NCBI GenBank assembly: GCA_028868515.1
Contig: JAGWUI010000014.1
Location: 16,043-80,042 of the forward strand
DNA from: Gammaproteobacteria bacterium
GTDB taxonomy: Bacteria > Pseudomonadota > Gammaproteobacteria > Pseudomonadales > Moraxellaceae
Reading direction: 5' to 3'
DNA length: 64,000 nucleotides
Every line of letters begins with the position of its first letter. The first letter of the stretch is position 1. The position numbers were made by a program, and so were the translations under genes. The notes beneath the pieces were generated by a model. The model was not told the DNA's origin and did not search any database. It was given only the letters and a program-made list of their open reading frames with translations. Positions 46,536 to 55,703 of this stretch are shown piece after piece.

Positions 46536-46853
46536 TTAGCCTTCAAAATGACAAACATAGTCCACAACGCTCAGTGCTTCGATGTCGAAACTGCTGTTGC
46601 CATCGACATAAAAAGATTGTCCGCTGCGAAATTGTTCGGTGGGTTTACCTACGCGAGTCACTGAGCATTCGCCAGAGATGATTTCCATACGCTCTGGTGC
46701 ACCCGTATTAAACGTTAATTTGGATGGCATGATGACACCGATGGTTTTTTTGCTTCCGTCAGCGAACAAAACGGTATGGCTGATACATTTGCCATCAAAA
46801 TAAACATTAGATTTTTTGATGACGCTGACTTGGTCGAATTGCGCAGGGGTCAT
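46536..46853 (-). CDS. ppnP: Pyrimidine/purine nucleoside phosphorylase
   Basis: A 105-residue cupin enzyme (YaiE/PpnP, DUF1255) splitting nucleosides with phosphate. Typical stretches are SNVYFDGKCISHTV, TIGVIMPSKLTFNT, APERMEIISGEC and FDIEALSVVDYVCHF. Full length for the family. Confidence 0.94.
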   Translation of the reverse strand: MTPAQFDQVSVIKKSNVYFDGKCISHTVLFADGSKKTIGVIMPSKLTFNTGAPERMEIISGECSVTRVGKPTEQFRSGQSFYVDGNSSFDIEALSVVDYVCHFEG

Positions 46854-47050
46854 AACACTCTCCAGAAAGATGCGGCTATTCTAACAACCCTAGAACATGA
46901 GAGCCAGTCTTAAACAACGGTAAAAAATGAGAATATTTTCTCAATATAACAAGCTGATAATACGATTCATATCTTTGATGCAATATTCTGTGATTTTCAT
47001 CAGATACATACATTATTCACATGAAATCGAATGCGATGATTGTTGAATGG

Positions 47051-47737
47051 TCATTCTGCTTTACGGCGGATCAATCCTGCAAGAAAGATGAGAGACCAGA
47101 CCAAACTCAATAAATAAAACAGTGAATAGCTTATATATTTACCCATCGTCATCTCGCGAGGAATAGAGTCTGGCGTAATTGCAGGCGTTGTCGGTTTTGC
47201 CATCAGATCATCTAAGCTATTTGATGGCAAAGATGCCTGATCTTCTGATGATGCACTTGAATCGTTGGTATCGATTGGCGTGTCATTGGTCGCAGCGTTT
47301 GCGGGCTGATTAAGCTGTGATGCTTGGTGGTCAAGGATCTGTGCTTTTAGCTTGAGTTGTGCTTGATGTTTCAGCCAAACTGGATTTTGTTCTTTTGCCA
47401 TGCGAGCCTGATATTCAGCGTCAGATTCATTGCTGCGCTGGATGTATGAAATTTCAGCATCATGATATTTCTGTTCTTCGTAGGCTTTTTGCTTTTGTTG
47501 CTGAGCTCGAGACATTTCAGCGTAACGATCTCGATAGCCATAACGATAATAGCCATTGTCGTCGTCATCTCGGCTTGCGACTGGAGTTTGGACTGCATTT
47601 GCAGCAAAAACAGCATCACTGTATGTCGATTCATTATGTGGGCTGGCATGAGCGGATGATATGCCTAGACTCATGAGCGCACTTAAGCAGAGTCGAGCAT
47701 AGAAAAAGTGCAAATTCAGGGGGGATGATTTACGCAT
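47051..47737 (-). CDS. Secreted or membrane protein of unknown function
   Basis: A 228-residue protein with a signal peptide (cleaved after SAHA), an Asp/Tyr-rich part (DDDDNGYYRYGYRDRY), a charged Gln/Lys helix region (about 75-140), a Thr/Ser/Pro linker and one membrane helix near the C-terminus (SYSLFYLLSLVWSLIFLAGL) followed by RRK. It could thus sit in the inner membrane with a periplasmic domain. It follows the next gene by four bases, suggesting a small operon with 47742-48212. No known family. Confidence 0.6.
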   Translation of the reverse strand: MRKSSPLNLHFFYARLCLSALMSLGISSAHASPHNESTYSDAVFAANAVQTPVASRDDDDNGYYRYGYRDRYAEMSRAQQQKQKAYEEQKYHDAEISYIQRSNESDAEYQARMAKEQNPVWLKHQAQLKLKAQILDHQASQLNQPANAATNDTPIDTNDSSASSEDQASLPSNSLDDLMAKPTTPAITPDSIPREMTMGKYISYSLFYLLSLVWSLIFLAGLIRRKAE

Positions 47738-47741
47738 TGAA

Positions 47742-48212
47742 TTACTCCCTCTCTAAATATGTTGCAATGTTGCTGACATAATCTTTACGGCGTTGTGCTT
47801 TGAGTTCGTGTAGTGCCTTTTGAAATGCAACAGCGACAATATGAAATAACAGTATGACAAAAAGAAATAAGAAAATACTCGGTTGAAATTTCTCAAAGAA
47901 AAAATTCTCAGGATCATTGGGTCTATAGCAGACCACAATCGGCTGGTTGTTTTTAATGTCGTCGATGAGTTCACTTGGGAAAGATCGTTCTTTATCGATC
48001 GTTCGTCCATCGGCTGTTTTAAAGTGAAAGGTTGCCGAGTAAATGTCCTCGCCGAAACTCATCCCTGTTTTATCGTAATCTCCGATAGGATCAACAATCG
48101 CCCGCTCACCCGTATACTGGATTCGGATAATGTCGCTCTCAGCACTATAGATATAGATTGCTCCGAGAAATATCGCGGCTAAGAGAGCGCCTAAAAGTAC
48201 CACTTTTTGCAT
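47742..48212 (-). CDS. DUF3592-like membrane protein
   Basis: A 156-residue protein with a membrane helix at each end (VLLGALLAAIFLGAIYIYSA; FLFLFVILLFHIVAVAF) and a beta-rich extracytoplasmic part. YSATFHFKTADGRTI and VVCYRPNDPENFFFEKF resemble DUF3592 proteins. Function unknown. Four bases precede the following gene. Confidence 0.65.
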   Translation of the reverse strand: MQKVVLLGALLAAIFLGAIYIYSAESDIIRIQYTGERAIVDPIGDYDKTGMSFGEDIYSATFHFKTADGRTIDKERSFPSELIDDIKNNQPIVVCYRPNDPENFFFEKFQPSIFLFLFVILLFHIVAVAFQKALHELKAQRRKDYVSNIATYLERE

Positions 48213-48277
48213 AAGACTCTAAACTCCTTCCACTATATGTGTATGCACGCTGATTACCCAGTTCATCTTAATACACC

Positions 48278-48808
48278 TTAATGCAAACCACCGAAGATCA
48301 ATACTCCAAATATCCAAAAAAATAATGGAATCCAGTCGGAGATTTCCAGAGGAACTTTACCTAAAAATTGATAGCCACGATGAGCACGGATGACTCGATA
48401 GCGGGCAGTTGGAATCACTGGCAGAAACAGCATGAGGAAATAATGTGTAGTTTCATAAGATTGTGTGCTGAGATCAAACTTTGATTTTCCTCGAAGCCCG
48501 AAACCCATGCTATTGAGTGTGGTTAATGAGGGTAAGTTTTTAATGGGTGTTAAATGATTTTCTCGGATGTAGGTATCAAGATAAGTTTCATTTTGCCGTT
48601 TTAATTGTTCAGCTCTTTTGTGATCTTCAAGCTCTTCAAACAAGATCATGGCAGGTTCGTAATTTTCTTCGATTAACTGATGGATCATGGTCATGCCACG
48701 TTCCGCATCTTTCTTGACTCCTTTGCCTTTAATCAACGCGATGCTGAGTTCAAAACGGGCTTGCATATTCCCACTTTGTGCTCGGCTAATCAATTCACGG
48801 GTTGACAT
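48278..48808 (-). CDS. Sel1-like repeat membrane protein of unknown function
   Basis: A 176-residue protein. The N-terminal part (AQSGNMQARFELSIALIKG, then KGVKKDAERGMTMIHQLI) looks like one or two Sel1-type helical repeats; the C-terminal part has two hydrophobic segments (THYFLMLFLPVIPTARY and IPLFFWIFGVLIFGGLH). It is 65 bases upstream of the DUF3592-like gene and probably part of the same unit. Confidence 0.6.
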   Translation of the reverse strand: MSTRELISRAQSGNMQARFELSIALIKGKGVKKDAERGMTMIHQLIEENYEPAMILFEELEDHKRAEQLKRQNETYLDTYIRENHLTPIKNLPSLTTLNSMGFGLRGKSKFDLSTQSYETTHYFLMLFLPVIPTARYRVIRAHRGYQFLGKVPLEISDWIPLFFWIFGVLIFGGLH

Positions 48809-49053
48809 AATATTGCTCAGAGACCATTTTTCTTATTGGTGCGACTAAGTGTAGCAGTTTGTAAAGTGATGTAAATATAAAAGCCTTACGATTCATGGTG
48901 GTGATTGATGCTTATTGACGAATTTTATTGTAAAAAGTTTTAACGTCATGATCGTGGATTGCCAGTTTTCATTTGAGTTGTTGTAAGATATAGTTATACA
49001 AATTTGTTTTTCACAGTTGATGTTTCTTCATCATTTAAGAAGCGAGCTTGCCC

Positions 49054-50721
49054 ATGTTAACGCGATTGAGTTTGCAAAATTTCACCTTAGCGCGAGATGT
49101 TGTGCTGGATTTACGTGCGGGTTTCACGGTGCTCACGGGTGAGACAGGTGCAGGTAAATCAATTTTGCTCGATGGTCTCGCGGCATGTTTGGGTGAGCGA
49201 ATGGATGCGCAAAGTGTCCGATTCGGAGCTGAAAAGGCAGATATTACAGCTCAGTTCGATTTGAATAAAAGCGATGCGGCTCGGGCATGGCTGCATGAGC
49301 GAGAGCTTCTCGATATCGATGATGAAAACGAAGTGCGGTTACGTCGTGTCATTCTGGCGGAAGGACGCAGCAAGGCGTGGATTAACGGTACGCCAACCAG
49401 CTTAGGTGAATTACGTGAACTGGGTGAGTTATTGGTGCAGTTGTATGGTCAACATAGCCAACAACAATTGCTCAAACCTGAATATCCAATGCAATGGCTA
49501 GACACAGCAGCGCAGTTACAGTCTCAAGTTGATGACGTGCGTACGCTCTATAAATCATGGCAAGCTCTCGTGAAGCAGCAACAACATGCAGAGCGTGAGC
49601 GTGAAGCATTATTGGCGAGACAAGCATTATTGAATTCACAGATTGAAGATGTGCGACCGCTGATGCAACACGATTATGCTGAAATTGAGCAGGAGCATGA
49701 TCGGCTGAGTCATTTTGAAGGCATGATGCAGGATACGGCGGCATTGTTGGATGGCTTAGACGATGGTGAGGATAATATTTTGTCTAAGCTGGGATCACTA
49801 TTGCGCCGTGCAGAGATGCAAGCGAGTCGTGCGAAGGCTTTAGACGCTGTGGCAACAGGTTTGAATTCTGCACAAACAGAGTTACAAGAGGCAGTGTCTA
49901 CCTTACGTCAATTTGCAGATGAACAGGTATTAGATCCAGAGCGCTTGGCTCAGATTGATGAGTTATTGGGTGAGTTTCATCGTCTAGCGAGGAAATATAG
50001 AACAACCCCTGACGCATTAAAGCAAGATTGTGAGGCATGGCAAGCTGAGTTAGAAAAACTGGATGATCTGGCGGATGCTGATTCATTACAGCTAAAAGTT
50101 GAGCAAGCAGATCAGATGTACCATGAGGCAGCGGCAAAGCTTGATCAAGCGCGTCAAGTGGCGAGTCAGCCTCTTATTCAAAGTCTCACCAATCAAATTA
50201 AACCTTTGGCATTACCTGAAGCACGTTTTGAGTTCGAGTTCTTACCTGCGATGGCAAGTGCAAATGGGGTGAGTCAGATTCGCCTATTGTTCAGTGCCAA
50301 TCGCGGTGTGCCGTTACAACCTTTGGCTAAGGTTGCATCAGGCGGTGAGTTATCTCGTATCGCATTAGTTATGCAAGTGATGATCGCTGCTCATGCAGAA
50401 GCGCCTGTTTTGGTCTTTGACGAAGTGGATGTGGGGATCAGTGGTGGAACGGCAGAGGTCGTTGGGCGTTTGCTGCGGACATTAGGTGATGATGTTCAGG
50501 TGCTATGTATTACTCATCAGCCCCAAGTGGCTGCGCAAGGTCACCAGCATATTTTGGTTGAAAAACAGCAAGGCGAGCAGGCTGCAAGTCATTTGCGTCA
50601 GCTTACAGATGATGAGCGTGTGAGTGAGTTGGCACGGATGTCAGGTGGTGTTGAAATCAATGAAGCGACGCTTTCTCATGCGCGTGGATTGCTCAATAAT
50701 CGGCTCGATTCTACCGTTTAG
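49054..50721 (+). CDS. recN: DNA repair protein RecN
   Basis: A 555-residue SMC-like ATPase for double-strand break repair. Walker A GETGAGKSILLDGL near residue 30, long coiled coils in the middle, then the signature KVASGGELSRIALVMQV and Walker B VLVFDEVDVGISGG. A TTG at 49048 is in frame; the ATG at 49054 is preferred. RecN is usually LexA-controlled, but I could not identify an SOS box with confidence. Confidence 0.96.
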   Translation: MLTRLSLQNFTLARDVVLDLRAGFTVLTGETGAGKSILLDGLAACLGERMDAQSVRFGAEKADITAQFDLNKSDAARAWLHERELLDIDDENEVRLRRVILAEGRSKAWINGTPTSLGELRELGELLVQLYGQHSQQQLLKPEYPMQWLDTAAQLQSQVDDVRTLYKSWQALVKQQQHAEREREALLARQALLNSQIEDVRPLMQHDYAEIEQEHDRLSHFEGMMQDTAALLDGLDDGEDNILSKLGSLLRRAEMQASRAKALDAVATGLNSAQTELQEAVSTLRQFADEQVLDPERLAQIDELLGEFHRLARKYRTTPDALKQDCEAWQAELEKLDDLADADSLQLKVEQADQMYHEAAAKLDQARQVASQPLIQSLTNQIKPLALPEARFEFEFLPAMASANGVSQIRLLFSANRGVPLQPLAKVASGGELSRIALVMQVMIAAHAEAPVLVFDEVDVGISGGTAEVVGRLLRTLGDDVQVLCITHQPQVAAQGHQHILVEKQQGEQAASHLRQLTDDERVSELARMSGGVEINEATLSHARGLLNNRLDSTV

Positions 50722-50844
50722 AGCGCTTGCGCTAGCTAAAGGTTAAGAATTTTGTTAGTTTTAAGTCATTGCTAACTTGCAATACTTTAGATTTACTCCA
50801 TTTATTATCTTAAGCACATTTGTTTTGATTTTATGGGAGTGATT

Positions 50845-51420
50845 ATGATCAACAACACGCCTAAATACCTAACCCATCGTTGTCTGATTGCACCGCGTGA
50901 CGCGGAGGCGGTTGCTCGGAATGATTTTTTTGCAGAAGCCGTGGTTTACATTGCTCGTCATGATGAGGACGGAGCGATGGGCTTATTGCTAAATCGTCCA
51001 AGTTCGGTGGGTATCAGTGAACTTTTGTCTGATTTGCAAATTGTTTCTGACCTTGTCGATCCTCATGCGGTGCTACAAGGTGGACCATTGCGCCCAGAAG
51101 TTGGCTTTGTGATGCATACAGGACAGCCTGTCTGGCATTCGTCAATTGCAGTGAGTGAGAACGTGTGTATCACCACCAGCAAAGACATTCTGGAAGCGAT
51201 TGCGCATAACGAAGGCGTTGATAACTATCAAATCATGCTGGGGTTTGCCAGTTGGGCACCTGGTCAGCTGGAAGAAGAAGTTAAGCGTGGTGATTGGCTT
51301 GTCTGTGAGCCAGATATGGAACTCTTGTTTAATTTGCCTTATGACGAACGCTGGTCAGCTGCGGCTGCGAAATTTGGTGTGAATTCACCATGGTTATCGA
51401 GTGAAGTGGGTCATGCCTGA
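50845..51420 (+). CDS. yqgE: YqgE/AlgH-family protein
   Basis: About 191 residues with the UPF0301 pattern: [37 protein letters not shown] and [14 protein letters not shown]. Function uncertain; linked to alginate control in Pseudomonas (AlgH). GGGAGTG is ahead of the ATG at 50845. The yqgE-ruvX order is conserved in gammaproteobacteria. Confidence 0.93.
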   Translation: MINNTPKYLTHRCLIAPRDAEAVARNDFFAEAVVYIARHDEDGAMGLLLNRPSSVGISELLSDLQIVSDLVDPHAVLQGGPLRPEVGFVMHTGQPVWHSSIAVSENVCITTSKDILEAIAHNEGVDNYQIMLGFASWAPGQLEEEVKRGDWLVCEPDMELLFNLPYDERWSAAAAKFGVNSPWLSSEVGHA

Positions 51421-51862
51421 TTTAGAGGGTTTGGATTATCGCAGTATCATGGCGTTTGATTTTGGAACTCAAAAAATGGGTGTGGCTTATGGGATGTCGC
51501 TCACTGGAGCGGCGTCACCATTGGCATTGATGGTCATGAAAGATGGTATTCCTGATTGGGCTATCCTCGATAAAACTCTTGCAGAATGGCAGCCCGACGC
51601 GTGTTTGGTTGGACTCCCGTTAAATATGGATGATTCTGAGTCAGAACTTTGTCTAAGGGCACGTAAATTTGCGCGCCGTTTAAAACATCGCCTCAATAAA
51701 CCCGTGTGGATGGTGGATGAGCGCTTGACGACACGAGAAGCACGGGAAGATGTCCGTCAAATTAGCTCGCAACGTCGTGGTAAAGCGCCAGCTGCTGATT
51801 CTATGGCGGCAGTTTTGTTAATTGAGAGCTGGTTTCGTGAGCCTGTGGGTGTTTTGCCTTAG
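51413..51862 (+). CDS. ruvX: Holliday junction resolvase-like protein RuvX (YqgF)
   Basis: About 149 residues of the RNase H-like fold. [15 protein letters not shown] holds the first catalytic Asp; [11 protein letters not shown] and [12 protein letters not shown] are further family motifs. It is thought to process the 5' end of 16S pre-rRNA. The start at 51413 overlaps the yqgE end by eight bases. Confidence 0.93.
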   Translation: MPDLEGLDYRSIMAFDFGTQKMGVAYGMSLTGAASPLALMVMKDGIPDWAILDKTLAEWQPDACLVGLPLNMDDSESELCLRARKFARRLKHRLNKPVWMVDERLTTREAREDVRQISSQRRGKAPAADSMAAVLLIESWFREPVGVLP

Positions 51863-51905
51863 CGATTCGCGTACGGCATGATTGATAAAAATAAAAGAGC
51901 ACCTC

Positions 51906-52547
51906 ATGCAAGATCTTCAACCTTCTACACAAAATATAGTCCTTCAACGGCGAATGCTCTTTTCATGTTGTGTCCTCTTTCCATTGTTACTGCTCGTTTT
52001 TTTGACATATTCGTTTATTCAACATCGTGTTTTTGACTTTGATTTGCAGTGGATGTGGCAGGTCCATCAGTTTGCGAGTCCTGCTTATGATTGTGCAGCC
52101 ATTACCATGTCTTATCTGGGCGGTATGCCTGTTGCGAGCGTGATGTTAGTGGCGATGTTGATTTATGCGCATCAGGTACGTTCTCACCAGATTTTATTCA
52201 TGCTGATTTCGATGGTTGGCGTGGCGAATTTATCTTGGTTGTTGAAAGCATTAGTGAATCGACCTCGACCGATGCTTTGGCCACGATTGGTTCAAGATTA
52301 TGGCGCGTCATTTCCCAGTGGGCATAGTGTTTATGCCGCAGCATTTGCCTGTGTTTTTATCATTTTGAGCTGGCGAACGCGATGGCGAGGGATTGTTTTA
52401 GTATTGGCTGTTGCATGGATGCTGCTGATGGGGTTGTCCAGAGTCTATCTTGGGGTGCATTTTCCGAGTGATGTTTTAGGTGGTTGGGCTTTGGGCTGGG
52501 CGTGGGTATTTTTTGTTTATTTAGGATTGAATAAAGCACCTAAATGA
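51906..52547 (+). CDS. PAP2-family phosphatase
   Basis: A membrane protein of about 213 residues with five to six helices. The PAP2 signatures are KALVNRPRP, SFPSGHSVYAAA and SRVYLGVHFPSDVLGG, all catalytic residues in place. Probably a phosphatidylglycerophosphatase or undecaprenyl-diphosphatase. A second, distant PAP2 gene is at 6058. The frame opens at a TTG at 51882; the ATG at 51906 is preferred. Confidence 0.87.
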   Translation: MQDLQPSTQNIVLQRRMLFSCCVLFPLLLLVFLTYSFIQHRVFDFDLQWMWQVHQFASPAYDCAAITMSYLGGMPVASVMLVAMLIYAHQVRSHQILFMLISMVGVANLSWLLKALVNRPRPMLWPRLVQDYGASFPSGHSVYAAAFACVFIILSWRTRWRGIVLVLAVAWMLLMGLSRVYLGVHFPSDVLGGWALGWAWVFFVYLGLNKAPK

Positions 52548-52693
52548 TTTGAGAATGGCTTACTATTCATCATGGATTCGTGTCATTTTAAGTTGTACTT
52601 CTCTTCGCATTCTACAAAAATGCATTTATTCATTATCGCAATCCTCATCAAAATCCGCTTTAATCAAGCATCAACTTATTTCATGGTGATGTG

Positions 52694-53500
52694 ATGAAAT
52701 CTATTATTAAAATCTCACTCGCATTGTGCGCAAGCCTTTATGCTTCGATGGCATTTGCTGCAATTCAGAGTAAGGAAATCCATTATACCGCCGCAGATGG
52801 CAGCCAGTTGGTGAGCTATTACGTTTATGATGACGCGATCAAAGTAAAGCGTCCAGGGATTCTTGTCGTTCATGAGTGGTGGGGATTAAATGATTATGCG
52901 CGCCGCCGTGCGACAGAATTAGCGAAGCTCGGATATGCGGCGATGGCGATAGATATGTATGGAGAAGGCAAACATACTGAAAAAGCCAGTGAAGCGATGG
53001 AGATGATGCATGGTGTTTTTAATGACGCCTCAACATCTATGGTTCGTGCGAAAGCAGGCTTGGAACTGCTTAAAGCCCAGCCGCAAGTTGATCCGGCTAA
53101 GATTGGTGCAATAGGTTACTGTTTTGGTGGGAAGATTGTTCTTGATATGGCGCGATCTGGAATGCCATTGAATGGCGTTGCGAGTTTTCATGGTATTCTG
53201 GCAACCGCAACTCCCGCAAAAGCAGGTATCGTGAAAGCCAAAATATTAGTGCTGCATGGTGCGGCTGATACGATGGTTCCTGCCGCAGATGTCGCCGCAT
53301 TTAAAGCAGAAATGAAAGCGGCTAATGTGCCGTATGAATTCGTGGTATATCCCAATGCAAAGCATGGCTTTTCAAGCCCAGATGCGGATCGTTTAGCGAA
53401 AGAAAATAAAATCGATGTGGGTTATAACGCTGCGGCAGATAAAAAATCATGGCAAAAGATGCGTGAATTTTTTAATGGTGTTTTCTCAGAAAAGCATTAA
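52694..53500 (+). CDS. Secreted dienelactone hydrolase family protein
   Basis: A 268-residue alpha/beta hydrolase with a signal peptide (LALCASLYASMAFA). VHEWWGLNDYARRRA is a family motif; the nucleophile is the Cys in GYCFGGK, with Asp in HGAADTMVP and His in NAKHGFSSP completing the triad. Substrate unknown. The start is the ATG at 52694 (a GTG is three bases before). Confidence 0.88.
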   Translation: MKSIIKISLALCASLYASMAFAAIQSKEIHYTAADGSQLVSYYVYDDAIKVKRPGILVVHEWWGLNDYARRRATELAKLGYAAMAIDMYGEGKHTEKASEAMEMMHGVFNDASTSMVRAKAGLELLKAQPQVDPAKIGAIGYCFGGKIVLDMARSGMPLNGVASFHGILATATPAKAGIVKAKILVLHGAADTMVPAADVAAFKAEMKAANVPYEFVVYPNAKHGFSSPDADRLAKENKIDVGYNAAADKKSWQKMREFFNGVFSEKH

Positions 53501-53520
53501 GAAAAATAGGATCACAAATA

Positions 53521-53553
53521 AAAAAACCGCTGAATCCAAATCAGCGGTTTTTT
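53521..53553. terminator. Bidirectional terminator
   Basis: Stem AAAAAACCGCTGA and TCAGCGGTTTTTT with a 7-base loop, between convergent genes; both strands give a U-tract. Confidence 0.95.
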
Positions 53554-53569
53554 ATTGGGATAAGAAAAA

Positions 53570-54373
53570 TTATTTCTTATCAGTAGCTGGTTTAGCCGCA
53601 TCTGGTTTTGCAGTATCAGTGTCTGGTTTGATCACTTTCAACAACTCAACTTCAAAGATCAATACACTGTTTGGTGGAATGGTGCTTGCGCCTGTTTCGC
53701 CATAAGCGAGTTTTGCAGGAATAAAGAAGCGATATTTAGCACCTTCTTTCATCAGTTGTAGACCTTCAGTCCAACCTGCAATCACACCTGTCAGTGGGAA
53801 TGTCACAGGCTGGCCACGCGCGATGGAACTATCAAACACCGTACCATCGAGCATTTTGCCTTCATAGTTGACTTGTACTTGGTCATCAGCAGTTGGAGCT
53901 GCGCCAGTTCCTGCGGTGATGACTTCGTATTGTAAGCCGCTTGCAGTGGTGGTGACGCCTGCTTTTTTGCCGTTTTCAGCTAAGAATGCCGCACCTTTGG
54001 TTGCGTTTTCTGCTGCTAGTTTTTGGATTTCTTTCATGGCTTCGGCGTCATGTTTTTCTTTATATGCGATTAATGTTTTACGCATATCTTCTTCGGTTAG
54101 CCCGCTGGCTTTCTTGCCATAACCATCACGGAAACCTGCGATAAATTTTTCGATATCGAGGTCAGGAATGGCATCAGCATTTCCCTTACCCATGTAATAG
54201 CCAAAGCTATAACCAACTTTTTGGCTATCCGTGCTGCTTGCAGAGATACTTGATTTTGCTGTTGGTGATTTTTTTGAATCTGGTGTTGTGGCGTGTGCAG
54301 CAAGCATCGGTGCCAGTGCACCACTTGCCAACATCACTGCGAATGCAACTGGAGCAAATCTACTCATATTCAT
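53570..54373 (-). CDS. FKBP-type peptidyl-prolyl isomerase (FkpA/Mip-like)
   Basis: A 267-residue periplasmic protein-folding helper. Signal peptide up to LAAHA, a helical dimerisation domain (VGYSFGYYMGKG, about 53-130), then the FKBP domain with VQVNYEGKMLDGTVFDSS and PPNSVLIFEVELL. The tail has Asp/Lys/Pro/Ala repeats (KPDAAKPATDKK). It resembles Mip of Legionella and FkpA. Confidence 0.93.
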   Translation of the reverse strand: MNMSRFAPVAFAVMLASGALAPMLAAHATTPDSKKSPTAKSSISASSTDSQKVGYSFGYYMGKGNADAIPDLDIEKFIAGFRDGYGKKASGLTEEDMRKTLIAYKEKHDAEAMKEIQKLAAENATKGAAFLAENGKKAGVTTTASGLQYEVITAGTGAAPTADDQVQVNYEGKMLDGTVFDSSIARGQPVTFPLTGVIAGWTEGLQLMKEGAKYRFFIPAKLAYGETGASTIPPNSVLIFEVELLKVIKPDTDTAKPDAAKPATDKK

Positions 54374-54988
54374 ATTCCATTGATCTTAAAGTGATAGGTT
54401 TTTGCGTTGAACATTTAGTAACCATTTGTCGTAATTTATATAAGCTGCCTGTTTGTCTGACAAAGTATTGAATAGACAGTTTATATATCCGATAACATCT
54501 TCACGTAATGCGCTTTATTTAGGCAAATTGCATAATTTGAGCGTTTGCGTTCACAGTTACAAAGTATGGCGATGTTATTCAATCTCAAGCTACTTTGTCT
54601 GTAACAATTTTTTGATTTAATGCTTTTTTTGATGTAGTGGATGTTAGTTACGGTTTTTGGCATGGTTTACATGTGAAGTTTAGATGAATAGCTGGTTTTC
54701 TTAGCTTGAAATCTACTTTTGAGTTGATGCGAAATTGTGGTTTGATTTCGCTCAGATCAGTCAGATTTTTTGACTGGATGACAAACTCATCAAAATCAAT
54801 CCACTAAATTCGGTTTGGCGCTGTAAAACCAGCGCATGGAGTGCATGGTAAGGATTGCCTGATAGCACCAAGCGAAATGTATTGGGCTTGTCCATTTTGG
54901 GGATGCGGTTATGCGGTTTGTAATCGTTTCAGGATGGCAGCTTTAATTAAAAATTTATGACCTTACCATCATCACTCTGGAGTCTATT
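54374..54988. other. Long non-coding stretch
   Basis: About 615 bases between divergent genes. It must hold promoters for both. A minus-strand frame of 44 codons at 54761-54895 (starting MDKPNTFRLVLSG) has protein-like composition but no ribosome site. GTCTGACAAAGTATTGAATAGACAG is not palindromic enough to name. CTGGAGTCTATT before 54989 is the ribosome site of the next gene. I see nothing else certain. Confidence 0.5.
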
Positions 54989-55516
54989 ATGACTATTGAA
55001 CAAACTGCGACTGAAACTTTGGCAAAAGTTGAACAAACTGCAACTGAAACTCTGGCTAAAGTTGAACAAGCTGCGACCGAAACTGTAGAAAAAGCTAAAG
55101 TTGCTGCAACTGAAACTGTAGAAAAAGCTAAAGCAACAGCAACTAAAGCTAAAAAAGCTGTAGAAACTGAAGTTGCTAAAGCAGAAAAATTGGCTGAAGA
55201 AGTTAAAGCATCTGCAACTGAAGCAGTTCAAAAAGTTTCTGATCGTGTACAAGCTGAATCAAACAGCGTTGTTGAAAAAGTAAAAAGCTTGATCGCTCAA
55301 TTGAAAACTCTTCAAGCTGAGAAATCATTTGCTGACATCAGCACTGAAGCGGCTAACCTGTTGAAAGAAGTTCAAACTAACGGTTACCAAGCTCTGAAAG
55401 CTGACTACTCATTACTGCGCACTGCTGTTGTGGGCAACATCGAAACATTGCAAGCAAAAAGCAGCTTGAAAACTTTCGTTAACGACTTGTTGGCAAAATT
55501 GTCACCAGCAAAATAA
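54989..55516 (+). CDS. Phasin-like Ala-rich coiled-coil protein
   Basis: A 175-residue protein without signal peptide. Residues 1-75 are near-repeats of about eleven residues (ATETLAKVEQT, ATETVEKAKVA), typical of an amphipathic helix that lies on a lipid or polymer surface. The rest is also helical (KSLIAQLKTLQAEKSFADI). Such proteins coat PHA granules (phasins) or bind membranes, but no PHA genes are in the window. It is preceded by CTGGAGT and has its own terminator; codon use (AAA, GAA, ACT, GCT) suggests high expression. Confidence 0.65.
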   Translation: MTIEQTATETLAKVEQTATETLAKVEQAATETVEKAKVAATETVEKAKATATKAKKAVETEVAKAEKLAEEVKASATEAVQKVSDRVQAESNSVVEKVKSLIAQLKTLQAEKSFADISTEAANLLKEVQTNGYQALKADYSLLRTAVVGNIETLQAKSSLKTFVNDLLAKLSPAK

Positions 55517-55542
55517 TTGCTGAGTTGATTTAAGCTGACGTA

Positions 55543-55571
55543 AAAAAGCCACTTTGATTAAGTGGCTTTTT
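55543..55571 (+). terminator. Terminator of the phasin-like gene
   Basis: Stem AAAAAGCCACTT and AAGTGGCTTTTT with a 5-base loop and a T-run. Confidence 0.95.
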
Positions 55572-55597
55572 TATGGGTGATTTATCATGTCTTGAAG

Positions 55598-55688
55598 TCT
55601 TCCCTTGAGAGGGAAGATTTAGATGGGGGTGCTTTTGATTTTAAGCTAAAACCATCCCCATCCCGACCTTTCCCTTGAAGGGGAAGGA
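55598..55688. repeat. REP-like intergenic inverted repeat
   Basis: Two halves, TCTTCCCTTGAGAGGGAAGA then TTTAGATGGGGG on the left, and CCATCCCCATCCCGACC then TTTCCCTTGAAGGGGAAGG on the right, are inverted copies around a 20-25 base centre. Each outer part is itself a small hairpin. This is the look of a scattered REP/BIME-type or MITE-like element between convergent genes. Confidence 0.7.
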
Positions 55689-55703
55689 GATACGCATTTG
55701 TTT

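Noticed and set aside
54481..54663. Short minus-strand frame in the gap after the isomerase gene
   Set aside because: Composition unlike a protein here (many Asn, Lys, Cys), no ribosome site.
54761..54895. 44-codon minus-strand frame starting MDKPNTFRLVLSG
   Set aside because: Protein-like look, but no ribosome site or neighbour to support it; kept only as a remark.
54947..55252. Phe/Ser/Cys-rich frame opposite the phasin-like gene
   Set aside because: Mirror of the Lys/Glu/Ala repeats on the other strand.
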